From contig JAPOWR010000001.1 in the NCBI GenBank assembly GCA_026707545.1, positions 1,641,778 through 1,705,777 of the forward strand: a stretch of DNA of 64,000 nucleotides, in the 5' to 3' direction. Of this stretch, positions 36,290-45,429 are shown in pieces. The translations under genes were made by a program, and so were the position numbers. This DNA is from Acidobacteriota bacterium. Lineage in GTDB: Bacteria > Acidobacteriota > Thermoanaerobaculia > Multivoradales > Multivoraceae. The notes beneath the pieces were generated by a model. It had not been told where the DNA came from. It ran no database searches and worked only from the letters and a program-made list of their open reading frames with translations. Within the stretch, counting starts at the first letter, position 1. Each line of letters begins with the position of its first letter.

Positions 36290-37015
36290 ATGATTCAGGG
36301 CATCCTGTTCGACGCCGGCGACACGCTGGTCAGACCCAAGGCTGGGGAGTGGTTCCCTAGACAGCACTTTGTCGACGCATTCCGCGTTCAGGGGATCACC
36401 CACGCGAACATGGACCGGTTCAGGGAGGCGTTGGACGTCGGACTCAGCTATCTCAACAAGCACCACGCCCTGGCCGTCACCGAGGACATCGAACGCGACC
36501 AGTTTCACACGGCCTACGAGCTGATCCTCCGGGCACTCGGGATCTCAAACCCGACTGAGGACCTCATCGCCGAAATCCTCCGGCCCTTCGAGGAAGACGT
36601 GGGCATGGAGCCGTTTCCAGACACGGTGCGCGTACTGCGACGGTTCAAGAGCGCCGGCTTCCGCATGGGAGTCGTCTCCGACAACTGGCCCTCCCTGGAC
36701 CGGAGGTTCCGCACGATGGGCCTCCGAGGCTACTTCGACGCCTTCGTCATCTCGGCCCTGGTCGGAAGCAGCAAACCCTGCGAGCGCATCTACTGGGTAG
36801 CCGTGGAAGAGATCGGCATTCCGCATGAGCACCTGGCGTTCGTCGACGATCGACCCGTGAACGTGGAGGCCGCCGAGAAGATCGGCATGAAAGGGATCGT
36901 CATCTCCCGATACGGCGAGGTGCCGGACACCGATCTGCCTGTGATCACGGACCTCGACGGTTTGATCGCGATCGTGATCCCGGAGACCACGACGCAGAAG
37001 GCGACGGACCCCTGA
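36290..37015 (+). CDS. HAD-family hydrolase
   Basis: 241 residues. Motif I FDAGDTL with nucleophile Asp8 and general acid Asp11, a helical cap domain, motif II region VVSDNW, motif III Lys in SSKPCERIY and motif IV FVDDRPVNVEAA. The layout is that of subfamily I HAD phosphatases (phosphoglycolate phosphatase-like). The substrate is unknown. Begins 3 bp after the decarboxylase and is probably co-transcribed with it. Confidence 0.9.
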   Translation: MIQGILFDAGDTLVRPKAGEWFPRQHFVDAFRVQGITHANMDRFREALDVGLSYLNKHHALAVTEDIERDQFHTAYELILRALGISNPTEDLIAEILRPFEEDVGMEPFPDTVRVLRRFKSAGFRMGVVSDNWPSLDRRFRTMGLRGYFDAFVISALVGSSKPCERIYWVAVEEIGIPHEHLAFVDDRPVNVEAAEKIGMKGIVISRYGEVPDTDLPVITDLDGLIAIVIPETTTQKATDP

Positions 37016-37081
37016 TCCACCACGGCTGACCGCCCCGGTCCCCGCGATCGCCCTCGCTGTCTGGCATGATCGTGGGGCAAA

Positions 37082-37891
37082 GTGGTGGAGACACAAGAAC
37101 AGTCCGGCGACCTGCTCCAGGCACTCTGCCTTGAGTGCGGCGAGCCTCTCGCCGGGAAGTTCTGCTCGCGGTGCGGCGCGAAGAACCGCCCGCCGCTCCG
37201 GCCCCTCCACCACTGGCTGACCGACCTCGGCCGTCAGATGGCCGTCCTCGACCTCCGGGTGCTGCGGACGCTGCCGCGGCTGTTCTCCTCGCCGGGACGC
37301 CTGACCGCCGAGTACGTGGCCGGGCGCCGGCTGGCGTACACCTCGCCGATCCGGCTCTACGTCGCAGCGAGTGCCGTGGTCCTCGCTGCGATGAACCTGT
37401 TCGGCATCTCGGATATCGAGACGATGCTGGCTGGCGCGGCCGAAGGGAACGTCGCGGCGCTGGAAGAGGCCCTGGAGGGAGTAGCCGATCTACACGACCC
37501 GCTCTTCCAGGCGCGCTTAAATCGAAGCCTGGACACGACCTTCCCGATCCTGAACCTGCTCAGCCCACTTGCGATCATGGTGCTGCTCAAGCTTCTCTAC
37601 TGGAGGCGATACGTGCAGGAGCATCTCGCCTTCGGCTGCCACTATGGGACCTTCCTCGTCGTGGTCACGCTCCTGCCACTGCTGATGACGGGGATTGCGC
37701 GTTCGATCGCGATGGCCGTGGTGGCGATCGCCTCGCTCATCTATCTCGTGGTGGCGATGCGCCGCGTGTACGGCGGAGGTTGGGTGGGGCTGATCGCGCG
37801 CTTCGTCGCTCTTGTCCTCGGTCTGCTGGCCTTCATCCTGGTCGAGGGAATGCTGGCCCTTACCATCGCTCTGGTCGCTGCCGTGCCCTAA
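37082..37891 (+). CDS. DUF3667 zinc-ribbon membrane protein
   Basis: 269 residues from a GTG. The N-terminus has a zinc ribbon with four cysteines (LCLECGEPLAGKFCSRCG), then a short amphipathic helix and LFSSPGRLTAEYVAGRR, the DUF3667 signature, and four to five transmembrane helices toward the C-terminus. The function of DUF3667 is not known. It stands alone, 66 bp after the HAD gene. Confidence 0.82.
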   Translation: MVETQEQSGDLLQALCLECGEPLAGKFCSRCGAKNRPPLRPLHHWLTDLGRQMAVLDLRVLRTLPRLFSSPGRLTAEYVAGRRLAYTSPIRLYVAASAVVLAAMNLFGISDIETMLAGAAEGNVAALEEALEGVADLHDPLFQARLNRSLDTTFPILNLLSPLAIMVLLKLLYWRRYVQEHLAFGCHYGTFLVVVTLLPLLMTGIARSIAMAVVAIASLIYLVVAMRRVYGGGWVGLIARFVALVLGLLAFILVEGMLALTIALVAAVP

Positions 37892-37915
37892 GGCCGGCAG
37901 CCAGAGGCGCTGCCT

Positions 37916-38383
37916 CTACTGCGACGCAGCCTGGTACAGCTCGATCTCGTAGCCGTCCGGATCGCGGAAGAACACGATCGTCGGCGGGTTGTCGCCGGGA
38001 ATGGTGACCCACCGGAGCGTGGAACCAGCCGCCTCGGCCTTCTTCGCCAGAGCCTTCGCGTTCGCCGTGTTGACGATGATCCGGCCGTAGCTGCCCTTGC
38101 CCTCAGGGAGCGGATCGTCGTTGAAGTGCGCCAGAACGAGGGTCGCGCCACCGCCGGGCGGTGCCAGACCGATCTCGATCACGTCGTTCCCGTCGGACGG
38201 ATACGTCCACACGCGCTTGAAGCCCAGCACTTCGCCGTAGTACTTCTCGGACCGCTCGAGGTCCGCCACGTTGATGGCCACCAGCGCCAACTCGGCGTCC
38301 GCCTTGTCGCCTCCCGCCATCACCGGGACACTCACGCACAACAGAACCGCAAACACCAAGACCCGAACGGTCCACTTCGACAT
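37916..38383 (-). CDS. Exported VOC/glyoxalase-fold protein
   Basis: 155 residues. A signal peptide (MSKWTVRVLVFAVLLCVSVP ending MAGG) precedes a single vicinal-oxygen-chelate fold: VAINVADLERSEKYYGEVLGF, then GSYGRIIVNTAN and RDPDGYEIELYQ. Compared with glyoxalase I, the His at the first metal site is Leu and the third-site His is Arg, while both Glu positions seem kept, so ordinary metal-dependent lactoylglutathione lyase activity is doubtful. Export is unusual for this fold. I chose the start at 38383 because GGAAGGAGC lies just before it and the signal begins there; an upstream in-frame start adds 39 implausible residues. Confidence 0.85.
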   Translation of the reverse strand: MSKWTVRVLVFAVLLCVSVPVMAGGDKADAELALVAINVADLERSEKYYGEVLGFKRVWTYPSDGNDVIEIGLAPPGGGATLVLAHFNDDPLPEGKGSYGRIIVNTANAKALAKKAEAAGSTLRWVTIPGDNPPTIVFFRDPDGYEIELYQAASQ

Positions 38384-38482
38384 CCCAAGCTCCTTCCGAG
38401 CATCAGACTCACTGTCAACAGAGGCCGGCGAGCATACCCCGCTCGATCTGCGTACCGTCACACTCCCCGTTAGCCTCCGGGT

Positions 38483-38866
38483 ATGCGGCGTCAATACCAC
38501 TTCATGCCCGACGAGAACGGCCAGAAGGCCTGGGACGTCCAGCGCCTCATCGAACTGAGCGCCGACTTACCCGTCGAAGAGGTGCCCCTGGCCGACATCG
38601 CCGAAATCGACCAGGTCTACTGGTTCGATCGCGACCACTTCCGACCGACGGTCCGGTCCGTAGTCGAGCACATGGCGCTGATCGAGGCGACGGACCTCGC
38701 GCACCCGATCATCCTGGGTATGGACGGCCGGGTGATGGACGGAATGCACCGCATAGCCAAGGCGCTCGTCCAGGGCCGCACGACGATCGCCGCGAAGCGC
38801 TTCGCGGTCGATCCGGAGCCCGACCACCGGAACTGCCACCCGGCCGATCTCGACTACTCAACCTAG
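38483..38866 (+). CDS. Small ParB/Srx-fold-like protein
   Basis: 127 residues. The central part HPIILGMDGRVMDGMHRIAKALVQGRTT is the pattern of a stand-alone ParB N-terminal-like (Srx fold) domain, in which DGMHR sits at the nucleotide-binding or catalytic site. There is no helix-turn-helix DNA-binding domain, so a role in chromosome segregation is not implied. Short, cytoplasmic, function unknown. It diverges from the VOC gene with a 99-bp gap. Confidence 0.7.
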   Translation: MRRQYHFMPDENGQKAWDVQRLIELSADLPVEEVPLADIAEIDQVYWFDRDHFRPTVRSVVEHMALIEATDLAHPIILGMDGRVMDGMHRIAKALVQGRTTIAAKRFAVDPEPDHRNCHPADLDYST

Positions 38867-38942
38867 ATAACCCGCACCCGACCAAGACCGGAACGCTGGT
38901 GGCGGGGACCGTGCCGCCCGGGACTACGCTCCAGACGTGCTT

Positions 38943-39524
38943 CTAGCCAGGCAAGCCGTTAAGCCATCGTTCGGTATCGGCCGGACGCCTCATTCGGATC
39001 ACTGCGAGGTGGGCCTGCTCCGGTTCCTCGAATAGCCGGCGTAGCGAGCGCCGGCGCCGCCAGTGGGACTTGAACGCCCAGAGAAGAATCGAGTCGTGGC
39101 TGAATGCGCGCCACACGGTTTCCCGGTTGCCCGCCCAGAGCGTCTTACCGCCCAACGTCCTTTGAAGCGTCCGACGGAACAGCCGCCAGAGGATCAAGCT
39201 GAAGGAGTAGTCCAGCCACACGATGGCGGTTGCCCTCGGCCAGATCAGATCCCGGGCGGCGCTGTAGTTGCCGTCGACAACCCAGATGCCGCCCTCAACT
39301 GCTCCCGCCACTCGGGACCGGAACAGGGAAACATCCGTGTCCATCAGACCTACCCAGTTGGGCTGCCAGTTGATGGCGTCCAACTCCACACACGGCGCTC
39401 CGAGAGCGCTTGCGAGCCGCACCGCCACGGTGCTCTTGCCTGAGCCGGTCGTACCCACGACAACCGTGCGCTTCAGGTTGGACCGGTCGACGCGAGGGGA
39501 CTCGCGACGGGATCCCTGAGTCAC
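38943..39524 (-). CDS. P-loop kinase of adenylate kinase/FlaR-like type
   Basis: 193 residues with Walker A GTTGSGKST at 24-32, a short lid region and WVVDGNYSAARDLIW, which is typical of the so-called DNA topology modulation (FlaR) proteins. These are small nucleoside or adenylate-kinase-like enzymes of unproven substrate. GTG start overlapping the stop of the DUF1697 gene (GTGA), so translation is probably coupled. Confidence 0.82.
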   Translation of the reverse strand: MTQGSRRESPRVDRSNLKRTVVVGTTGSGKSTVAVRLASALGAPCVELDAINWQPNWVGLMDTDVSLFRSRVAGAVEGGIWVVDGNYSAARDLIWPRATAIVWLDYSFSLILWRLFRRTLQRTLGGKTLWAGNRETVWRAFSHDSILLWAFKSHWRRRRSLRRLFEEPEQAHLAVIRMRRPADTERWLNGLPG

Positions 39525-40081
39525 CTGCCGCCGCCAAGGCCGGCGGTCATCTCACGGAGCCTCAACACGGTTCTCCAGTTCCGCACGGTCATGATCGTCG
39601 AGAGCCGCGACTCGAAGTACTGCGTGGTGAGTCGCGTGCGCGCAAGACCTTGAGGGCAGTACACGTACACCTCTCGGCCAATCACCGCGTACTCGTCGGG
39701 AGGCGAGCGCTGAGGATCGAGCGCGTCGGCGGCCGCAGCTTCCGGCTGCTCCCCCAAGAACCCGACGTGCAGCTTCTCGGTGTCGGCTCCGTCCCGCACG
39801 AACGGGTTCTCCCGCACGATCGCGGCAAGCTCTCCACTCGTTCGGGTCAGCACTGGCACCCGGTACCCGAAGCGCTTCGCGATCGCCGCACCGATGATGT
39901 CGGGCACGAGGTGGGCCAACTCCGGACCTGCCCTGAAAACGACGTTGCCGCTCTGGATGTAGGTTCGGACATCGTCGCAGCCCGACTCCACGAACATCGC
40001 GGCCAAATCGCCCATGAGCAGCTTGTTCTTGCCGCCGACGTTGATGCCTCGCAGCAGGGCAACGTGAGTGTTCTCCGTCAT
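39521..40081 (-). CDS. DUF1697 domain-containing protein
   Basis: 186 residues beginning MTENTHVALLRGINVGGKNK, the hallmark opening of DUF1697, followed by TYIQSGNVVF and a YVYCPQGLARTRLT block. The function of the family is unknown. The ATG at 40081 is chosen because the family motif begins there. It overlaps the kinase gene by 4 bp and lies 31 bp downstream of the dehalogenase gene, all on one strand. Confidence 0.9.
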   Translation of the reverse strand: MTENTHVALLRGINVGGKNKLLMGDLAAMFVESGCDDVRTYIQSGNVVFRAGPELAHLVPDIIGAAIAKRFGYRVPVLTRTSGELAAIVRENPFVRDGADTEKLHVGFLGEQPEAAAADALDPQRSPPDEYAVIGREVYVYCPQGLARTRLTTQYFESRLSTIMTVRNWRTVLRLREMTAGLGGGR

Positions 40082-40112
40082 CCCTTCGCCGGGCGGCCGA
40101 CCTGGGCCGTCG

Positions 40113-41132
40113 CTACTCCAGCGGATTCGCGGCGATGAACTCGTTGATGATTCCCGCCAGCTCCTCGCCGTGCGTCTCCTGGATGAAGTGGCCCGCGCCT
40201 TCGACCTTGACATGCGGCTGGCCCTGGGCGCCGGGCACCCGCCTCTGGAAGGGAACCTCGCCGCCGCGCGTGATCGGGTCGCTGTCGCCGTAGGCCGTCA
40301 GGAAGGGCTTCTCCCAGCTCTCGAACACCTCCCAGGCCTTGCGGTTGGCCTCGTTGGCCGGATCGTCGGCAAAGACCGGCACCCGCTGCGGCATGATCAG
40401 CGCCCCGGCCTTGTAGGCAGGCTCGGGGAACGGCGCGTCGTAGGCGGCCGCGATCGACGGGTCGCCCGTGTTGGTCGCGAGCAAGCGGCCCGTCGGAATG
40501 TCGCCAGCGTCGATCATCGCCTGGTTCCGGCGCTTCCAGCGAATGAAGGCGCTGTTCTCCGGGAAGTCCTCCGGGCCGGCCGCCCTGCCGACCGGCAGAC
40601 CGGCGTTTGAGAGGACGACCCGCGCGAAGCGCTCCTCGTTCTCGGCCACGACCCGAAGGCCGATCAGGCTTCCCCAGTCCTGGCCGAAGAAGGTCGCCTG
40701 CTGCAGATCGAGCGCCTCGACCAGCTTGGTCATCGCGTCGACGTGGAACTTGTACGTGTGGGTGTCCATGCTCGCCGGCTTGTCCGAGCGCCCGAAGCCG
40801 ATCAGGTCGGGCACGATGCAGCGATGGCCCGCTTCGACGAGGACGGGGATCATCTTCCGGAACAGGTACGCCCAAGTCGGCTCGCCGTGGATCAGAAGAA
40901 TCACTTCGCCGTCGGCCGGCCCCTCGTCCAGGTAGTGGACGCGGTAACCATCGATCTCCAGGTAGTGCGGCTCGAAGTCGAACCCAGGCAGGTTCTCGAA
41001 GCGATCGTCCGGAGTTCGGTACACGCCCGGCCGAATCTCCTCGGCAGGGGCTGGCGCCGCCATCGTCGCGAGGGCCAGGGCGATGGCGCCGAGGCTCGCC
41101 GTCGTCACCAGTTTCCGCCGTGATCTGTTCAT
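40113..41132 (-). CDS. Exported haloalkane dehalogenase (HLD-I type)
   Basis: 339 residues. A twin-arginine signal (MNRSRRKLVTTASLG, cleavage near APAPA) precedes an alpha/beta-hydrolase. HGEPTW (82-87) is the oxyanion-hole block of HLD subfamily I. GQDWG gives nucleophile Asp152 and halide-binding Trp153. The cap segment IRWKRR supplies Trp199, matching Trp175 of DhlA, and GDSDPI (Asp283 or 285) plus GAGHF (His315) complete the triad. The full halide-stabilising pair and triad are present, so hydrolytic cleavage of a carbon-halogen bond is likely rather than simple esterase activity. Predicted export of a dehalogenase is uncommon. DUF1697 and kinase genes follow on the same strand. Confidence 0.88.
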   Translation of the reverse strand: MNRSRRKLVTTASLGAIALALATMAAPAPAEEIRPGVYRTPDDRFENLPGFDFEPHYLEIDGYRVHYLDEGPADGEVILLIHGEPTWAYLFRKMIPVLVEAGHRCIVPDLIGFGRSDKPASMDTHTYKFHVDAMTKLVEALDLQQATFFGQDWGSLIGLRVVAENEERFARVVLSNAGLPVGRAAGPEDFPENSAFIRWKRRNQAMIDAGDIPTGRLLATNTGDPSIAAAYDAPFPEPAYKAGALIMPQRVPVFADDPANEANRKAWEVFESWEKPFLTAYGDSDPITRGGEVPFQRRVPGAQGQPHVKVEGAGHFIQETHGEELAGIINEFIAANPLE

Positions 41133-41239
41133 CGGGTCCTCCGTTCTGTCATGCGCAGGCTGTGGGGAAGGCGCCCGACTCTATCGGGCAGGCGCGATGC
41201 ACTATCCTCTCTCCGCCCCCACGAACGGAGTAGGCCCAG

Positions 41240-42190
41240 ATGACTCAGAACGGAACCGTTGTACGCCTCTCCGGCGTCCGCAAGACGTTCGGCACCCACA
41301 CGGCGGTCGATGACTTCGACCTTGCGATCGAGCCCGGCACCATCTACGGCCTGCTCGGGCCCAACGGCTCGGGCAAGACGACCACCATCCGCATGATGAT
41401 GGGCATCCTCCTCCCCGACAGCGGTGCCGTGGAGCTCTTCGGCGGCGCCCCCGACTTCACCCGGCGCAGCCGCGTCGGCTACCTGCCCGAGGAGCGCGGC
41501 GTCTACGAGAAGATGAAGGTCCTCGACCAGCTCGTCTTCTTCGGCGAGATCCGCGGGGTCGCGCGGTCCCTCGCCCGCACCCGCGCCGAGGAATGGCTCG
41601 AGCGTCTGGGGCTCAGCGAATGGGCGTCCAAGAAGGTCCAGGCTCTGTCGAAGGGGATGCAACAGAAGGTGCAGTTCATCTCCACCGTGCTCCACGATCC
41701 GGAGCTGCTGATCTTGGACGAGCCCTTCAGCGGCCTCGATCCGATCAACCAGGACGTGCTGGAGGAGATCGTCCTCGAGGAGAAGGAGCGCGGCAAGACG
41801 ATCCTCTTCTCGACCCACCTCATGGAGCAGGCGGAGCGGCTCTGCGAGCGGGTCTGCCTCATCTCGCGGGCCCGCAAGGTGCTCGACGACGACCTGAAGG
41901 AGCTGAAGCGGCGCGAGCGCTCGGGCGTCGTGGCAGTGGAGTTCGAAGGCGAAGCTCCCCCGGTCGCCACCTGGCCCGGCGTCTCGGACGTCGAAGAGGC
42001 CGGCGACGCGCTCCACCTGACGCCGCAAGACGGTGTGCTCCCAGACGAGATTCTGGCCCAGGTCGTGGCGGAAGGAGTCAGCCTGCGCAGGTTCGAGTTA
42101 CTCGAACCGCGGCTGCACGAGATCTTCGTCCGACACGCCGGTGAACCAGCCGAAGACGATGCCCCTTCACAGACGGGAGGTGCGTCATGA
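41240..42190 (+). CDS. ABC transporter ATP-binding protein (NatA-like)
   Basis: 316 residues. Walker A GPNGSGKT (40-47), signature LSKGMQQKVQ, Walker B LLILDEPFSGLDP and a C-terminal DUF4162-type extension. This is the ATPase of an ABC-2-type exporter, related to the sodium-extruding NatA of Bacillus and drug exporters. The substrate is unknown. It overlaps the permease gene by 4 bp (ATGA). Confidence 0.93.
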   Translation: MTQNGTVVRLSGVRKTFGTHTAVDDFDLAIEPGTIYGLLGPNGSGKTTTIRMMMGILLPDSGAVELFGGAPDFTRRSRVGYLPEERGVYEKMKVLDQLVFFGEIRGVARSLARTRAEEWLERLGLSEWASKKVQALSKGMQQKVQFISTVLHDPELLILDEPFSGLDPINQDVLEEIVLEEKERGKTILFSTHLMEQAERLCERVCLISRARKVLDDDLKELKRRERSGVVAVEFEGEAPPVATWPGVSDVEEAGDALHLTPQDGVLPDEILAQVVAEGVSLRRFELLEPRLHEIFVRHAGEPAEDDAPSQTGGAS

Positions 42191-43452
42191 AGCAGGTCTG
42201 GTCGGTGATCCGCCGCGAGTACGTGGAACGCGTCAAGACGAGGGCGTTCATCCTCTCGACCCTGGGCATGCCGCTGCTCATCATCGGCATCATGGCGGTG
42301 GTCGGTTTCGTGGCGGTCCTCTCAGAGCAGTCGGAGCGGCAGATCGCCCTGATCGACTTGAATGGACAACTCGGCGAACGCGTCCAGCAAGCCCTGGATC
42401 GGGCGGGCTACGACGTGGAACTCGCGGCGCTCGGGACCGGCACCGAAGAGCTCGACCAGCAGGTGCTGGACGAGGAACTCGAGGCATACATCGTTCTCGA
42501 CGACACGACGGCCAGCGAAGCCGTCTTCGCCTACCGGTCGAAGGAACCGCCGGGCGGAGTGCGCAGCCAGTTGATGCGCGCGGCCATCGTCGAGGAGATC
42601 GTCGACCTGCGTCTCGGTCAGCTCGAGGACGGCGAATCGGTGCGGCGGCTCTTCGAGGGCGGCTCGCTGGAGTACGAACCGGTGGGCCTCGACGAGGAGG
42701 AAGCGGAGGAAGCCGAGGCCGAACGGATCACCGGGATGATCACCGGCATCGCGGGCGGCATCATCCTCTACATCATGATGCTCGCCTACGGCGCCCAGAC
42801 GCTGCAGTCGGTCCTCGAAGAGAAGCAGAGCCGGGTCGTCGAACTGGTGATCTCGTCGCTGCGACCCTGGCAGCTCATGCTGGGCAAGATCGTGGGGGTC
42901 GGAGCCGTCGGGCTCACCCAGGTGGCGATCTGGATCGGCTGCGTGGCTCTGTTGGCCAGCCTTGCCTTGCCGACCTTGATCGCTGCCGCCTCGGATTTTG
43001 AAGAGCTGGCTCAGTTCCGGCAGTACCTGCCGGGCCCCGGCGCCGTCCTGCTGCTTGTCGTCTTCTTCCTGCTCGGCTACTTCCTCTACTCGAGCCTGTT
43101 CGCCGCGGTCGGCGCCATGTGCAGGAACCTGCAGGAAGCGGGACAAACCCAGGCGCCCCTCATCTTCCTGATCATCATTCCGTTCATGCTTCAGATGATG
43201 ACGTTCCAGGGAAACAGCATGCAGTGGATGAACTGGGTGGCCCTGTTCCCCTTCTTCAGCCCGATCATGATGTACCCCCGAGCCGTCATGGGGGACGTAC
43301 CCGCCTGGATGGTCGCCGTGTCGATCGTGCTGATGGCGCTGACCGTCTGGGGCTCCGCCTGGGTAGCGGGCAGGATCTACAAGGTCGGCATCCTCAGTCA
43401 GGGCAGCCGGCCCAGCCCGCGGGAGCTGATCAGGTGGATCCGGGAGGCCTAG
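42187..43452 (+). CDS. ABC-2 type transporter permease (NatB-like)
   Basis: 421 residues. One N-terminal transmembrane helix (FILSTLGMPLLIIGIMAVVG) is followed by a large extracytoplasmic domain (about residues 45-175) and then five to six helices, with EEKQSRVVELVISSLRPWQLMLGKI as the characteristic ABC-2 coupling segment. Together with the preceding ATPase it forms a complete exporter. Its stop lies only 6 bp from the convergent M48 peptidase stop. Confidence 0.92.
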   Translation: MKQVWSVIRREYVERVKTRAFILSTLGMPLLIIGIMAVVGFVAVLSEQSERQIALIDLNGQLGERVQQALDRAGYDVELAALGTGTEELDQQVLDEELEAYIVLDDTTASEAVFAYRSKEPPGGVRSQLMRAAIVEEIVDLRLGQLEDGESVRRLFEGGSLEYEPVGLDEEEAEEAEAERITGMITGIAGGIILYIMMLAYGAQTLQSVLEEKQSRVVELVISSLRPWQLMLGKIVGVGAVGLTQVAIWIGCVALLASLALPTLIAAASDFEELAQFRQYLPGPGAVLLLVVFFLLGYFLYSSLFAAVGAMCRNLQEAGQTQAPLIFLIIIPFMLQMMTFQGNSMQWMNWVALFPFFSPIMMYPRAVMGDVPAWMVAVSIVLMALTVWGSAWVAGRIYKVGILSQGSRPSPRELIRWIREA

Positions 43453-43458
43453 CAGCCG

Positions 43459-45402
43459 CTACACGCCGTCATCACCCATCAGAATCGGCGGCATCGGGCA
43501 ACTGATCGACGCCGACACGGCGCGCAGCAACTCCGCTTCCTCGACGGTGACCTGCCGATCGGCGGTGATGCAGGCGACCGCCGCTTCGAGCACGCTTTTC
43601 TTCACCATGGGCGCGGCGCGGTCTAGTTCCGCCAGGGCCGCATCGAGTTCGGCGAAACCGCACTCCTCGTGCCCGCGAAGACGCGTCTCCGGAAGGGTGA
43701 GCACCTGCCATGCCCGTCCGAATGCGTGCGCGGCCGCGTGAGGGTCGCGGTTCCCCACGTAGGCCAGCACTGACAACAGCACCGCCAATGGGGACTGCAC
43801 CGCCCTCAGGGAACGGTGCCGCACCCGCTCCGGACCCGACCTGCCGAAGCGACCCTGCATGTCCCGGAGCAGGATCCGCTGGAGCGACCACTCGAAGAGG
43901 TCCAGGGTCTCGTCCGCTTCGACCAGTTCGACCAGGTTCTTGCGGAACAGCTCGTACTGCCACGGGGTCAGGGCGCAGAGCGCCGGGAGAGCAATTTCGA
44001 GCAGAGGCAGGCGCATGGTCGGGTCGAGCTGCTCAACCAGTCGGGCGAGCTTGACCGTCTCCTCGTAGACACCGTCATCGGCCGCTGCTTCGAGGTGGGC
44101 AAGCTGCAACCGCCTCGGCCCTTCGTCGCGGTCGAGGAGGAGCGCGTAGACCAGCGCGCGGGCGCCGTAGGGCTCGTGCGCGGCGGCGACCAGACCGTCG
44201 GGCAGCCGGTCGACCAACGCTCCCGCGAACGCGATGTGCGCGGAGGTCGGCTGGCCGACGTGGTCAACAGCCCCCGCAATGTCCGAACCAGTCGACCCCT
44301 CGGCCTCCGCCTCCACAAACCCCGCAATCGCCGGCGCCGTGGCCGCCTCCAAAGCGTCAACGACCTGCGGCGCCAACTTCGGAAACCCGCCGTCCCAGGA
44401 CGGGTCGATGCGCTTGATGCGCTCCCTCAGCGGCGGATGGGTCGAGAACATCGCGCTGAACCCAGAGGTCGCGCGACCGAAGAACATGTGACTGGCCTGG
44501 GGCGCGTTCGGGTTTTCCACCTGCGAACCGGTCACGAAGCCGCCGATCTTCTTGAGCGCCCCGGCGATGCCCTCCGGCTGGCGCGTGAACTGCACGGCCG
44601 AGGACTCCGCCAGGAACTCCCTCTGCCGGCTCACCGCCGCCTTGATCAGGTTGCCGAAGAACGTGCCGGCGAAGCCGACGAACGCGAGGCCCGCGCCGAG
44701 CGCGAGGATCGGCAGCGCACCCTTGCTGTCTCTCGATCGCCCACCGCCCGTGTAGAAGGACATTCTCAGAATGAAGTAGCCGATCATCCCGATTACGAAG
44801 ATGCCGTGCAGCAGCCCCATCAGGCGAATGTTGAGGCGCATGTCCCCATTGAGGATGTGGCTGAACTCATGCGCGATCACGCCCTGGAGTTCGTCGCGGT
44901 CGAGCGTGGTGGCGGCTCCGCGGGTGACGCCGATGACGGCGTCCTGCGGCACGAAGCCGGCCGCGAACGCGTTGATGCCCGTCTCTGCGTCCATCATGTA
45001 GACCGGCGGCGTCGACGTGCCCGAAGCGATCGCCATCTCCTCGACGACGTTGAGCAGCCTGCGCTCCACCGGGTCCGACGTATCGCCGTTCACGAGCCGA
45101 CCGCCTAGTTGTTCGGCGACCACGCGGCCGCCGCCGCGCAACTGCGCGATCTTGTACAGGCTTCCGCCGCCGATGACCGCCAGAGCACCGACGAAGGCCA
45201 CGATCAGCAGGCTGGGATCGTCGCCCAGCGCGGTCCAATCGATCGCGTTGGTTTCGGGATCCCGACCGAGATAGCCCATGACCGCGGCGAGCAGCACCCA
45301 GATCGACGCCACAATTGCCAGGACCGCCAGCCCGAAGAGCACCACCAGACGCCCGGTGCTCCGCCGGGCCGCGTCCTGCTGCTGAAAGAAGTCCGTGGCC
45401 AT
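43459..45402 (-). CDS. M48 family metallopeptidase with long C-terminal extension
   Basis: 647 residues. Two N-terminal transmembrane helices, then the zinc site HEFSH (178-182) in DELQGVIAHEFSHILNGD. Two more helices come at about residues 195-255. The typical HtpX core ends near residue 320; the remaining 320 residues are a soluble helical extension ending in an acidic TerB-like stretch (TADRQVTVEEAELLRAVSAS). HtpX-like enzymes are membrane proteases of quality control. The LemA gene lies 27 bp upstream in the same operon, a pairing known in many bacteria. Confidence 0.93.
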   Translation of the reverse strand: MATDFFQQQDAARRSTGRLVVLFGLAVLAIVASIWVLLAAVMGYLGRDPETNAIDWTALGDDPSLLIVAFVGALAVIGGGSLYKIAQLRGGGRVVAEQLGGRLVNGDTSDPVERRLLNVVEEMAIASGTSTPPVYMMDAETGINAFAAGFVPQDAVIGVTRGAATTLDRDELQGVIAHEFSHILNGDMRLNIRLMGLLHGIFVIGMIGYFILRMSFYTGGGRSRDSKGALPILALGAGLAFVGFAGTFFGNLIKAAVSRQREFLAESSAVQFTRQPEGIAGALKKIGGFVTGSQVENPNAPQASHMFFGRATSGFSAMFSTHPPLRERIKRIDPSWDGGFPKLAPQVVDALEAATAPAIAGFVEAEAEGSTGSDIAGAVDHVGQPTSAHIAFAGALVDRLPDGLVAAAHEPYGARALVYALLLDRDEGPRRLQLAHLEAAADDGVYEETVKLARLVEQLDPTMRLPLLEIALPALCALTPWQYELFRKNLVELVEADETLDLFEWSLQRILLRDMQGRFGRSGPERVRHRSLRAVQSPLAVLLSVLAYVGNRDPHAAAHAFGRAWQVLTLPETRLRGHEECGFAELDAALAELDRAAPMVKKSVLEAAVACITADRQVTVEEAELLRAVSASISCPMPPILMGDDGV

Positions 45403-45429
45403 CGCGCAGTCGCCCGGCGAACCGAACTA

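Noticed and set aside
38384..38500. N-terminal extension of the VOC protein
   Set aside because: The signal peptide and a strong ribosome-binding site both place the start at 38383; the extension would block signal recognition.
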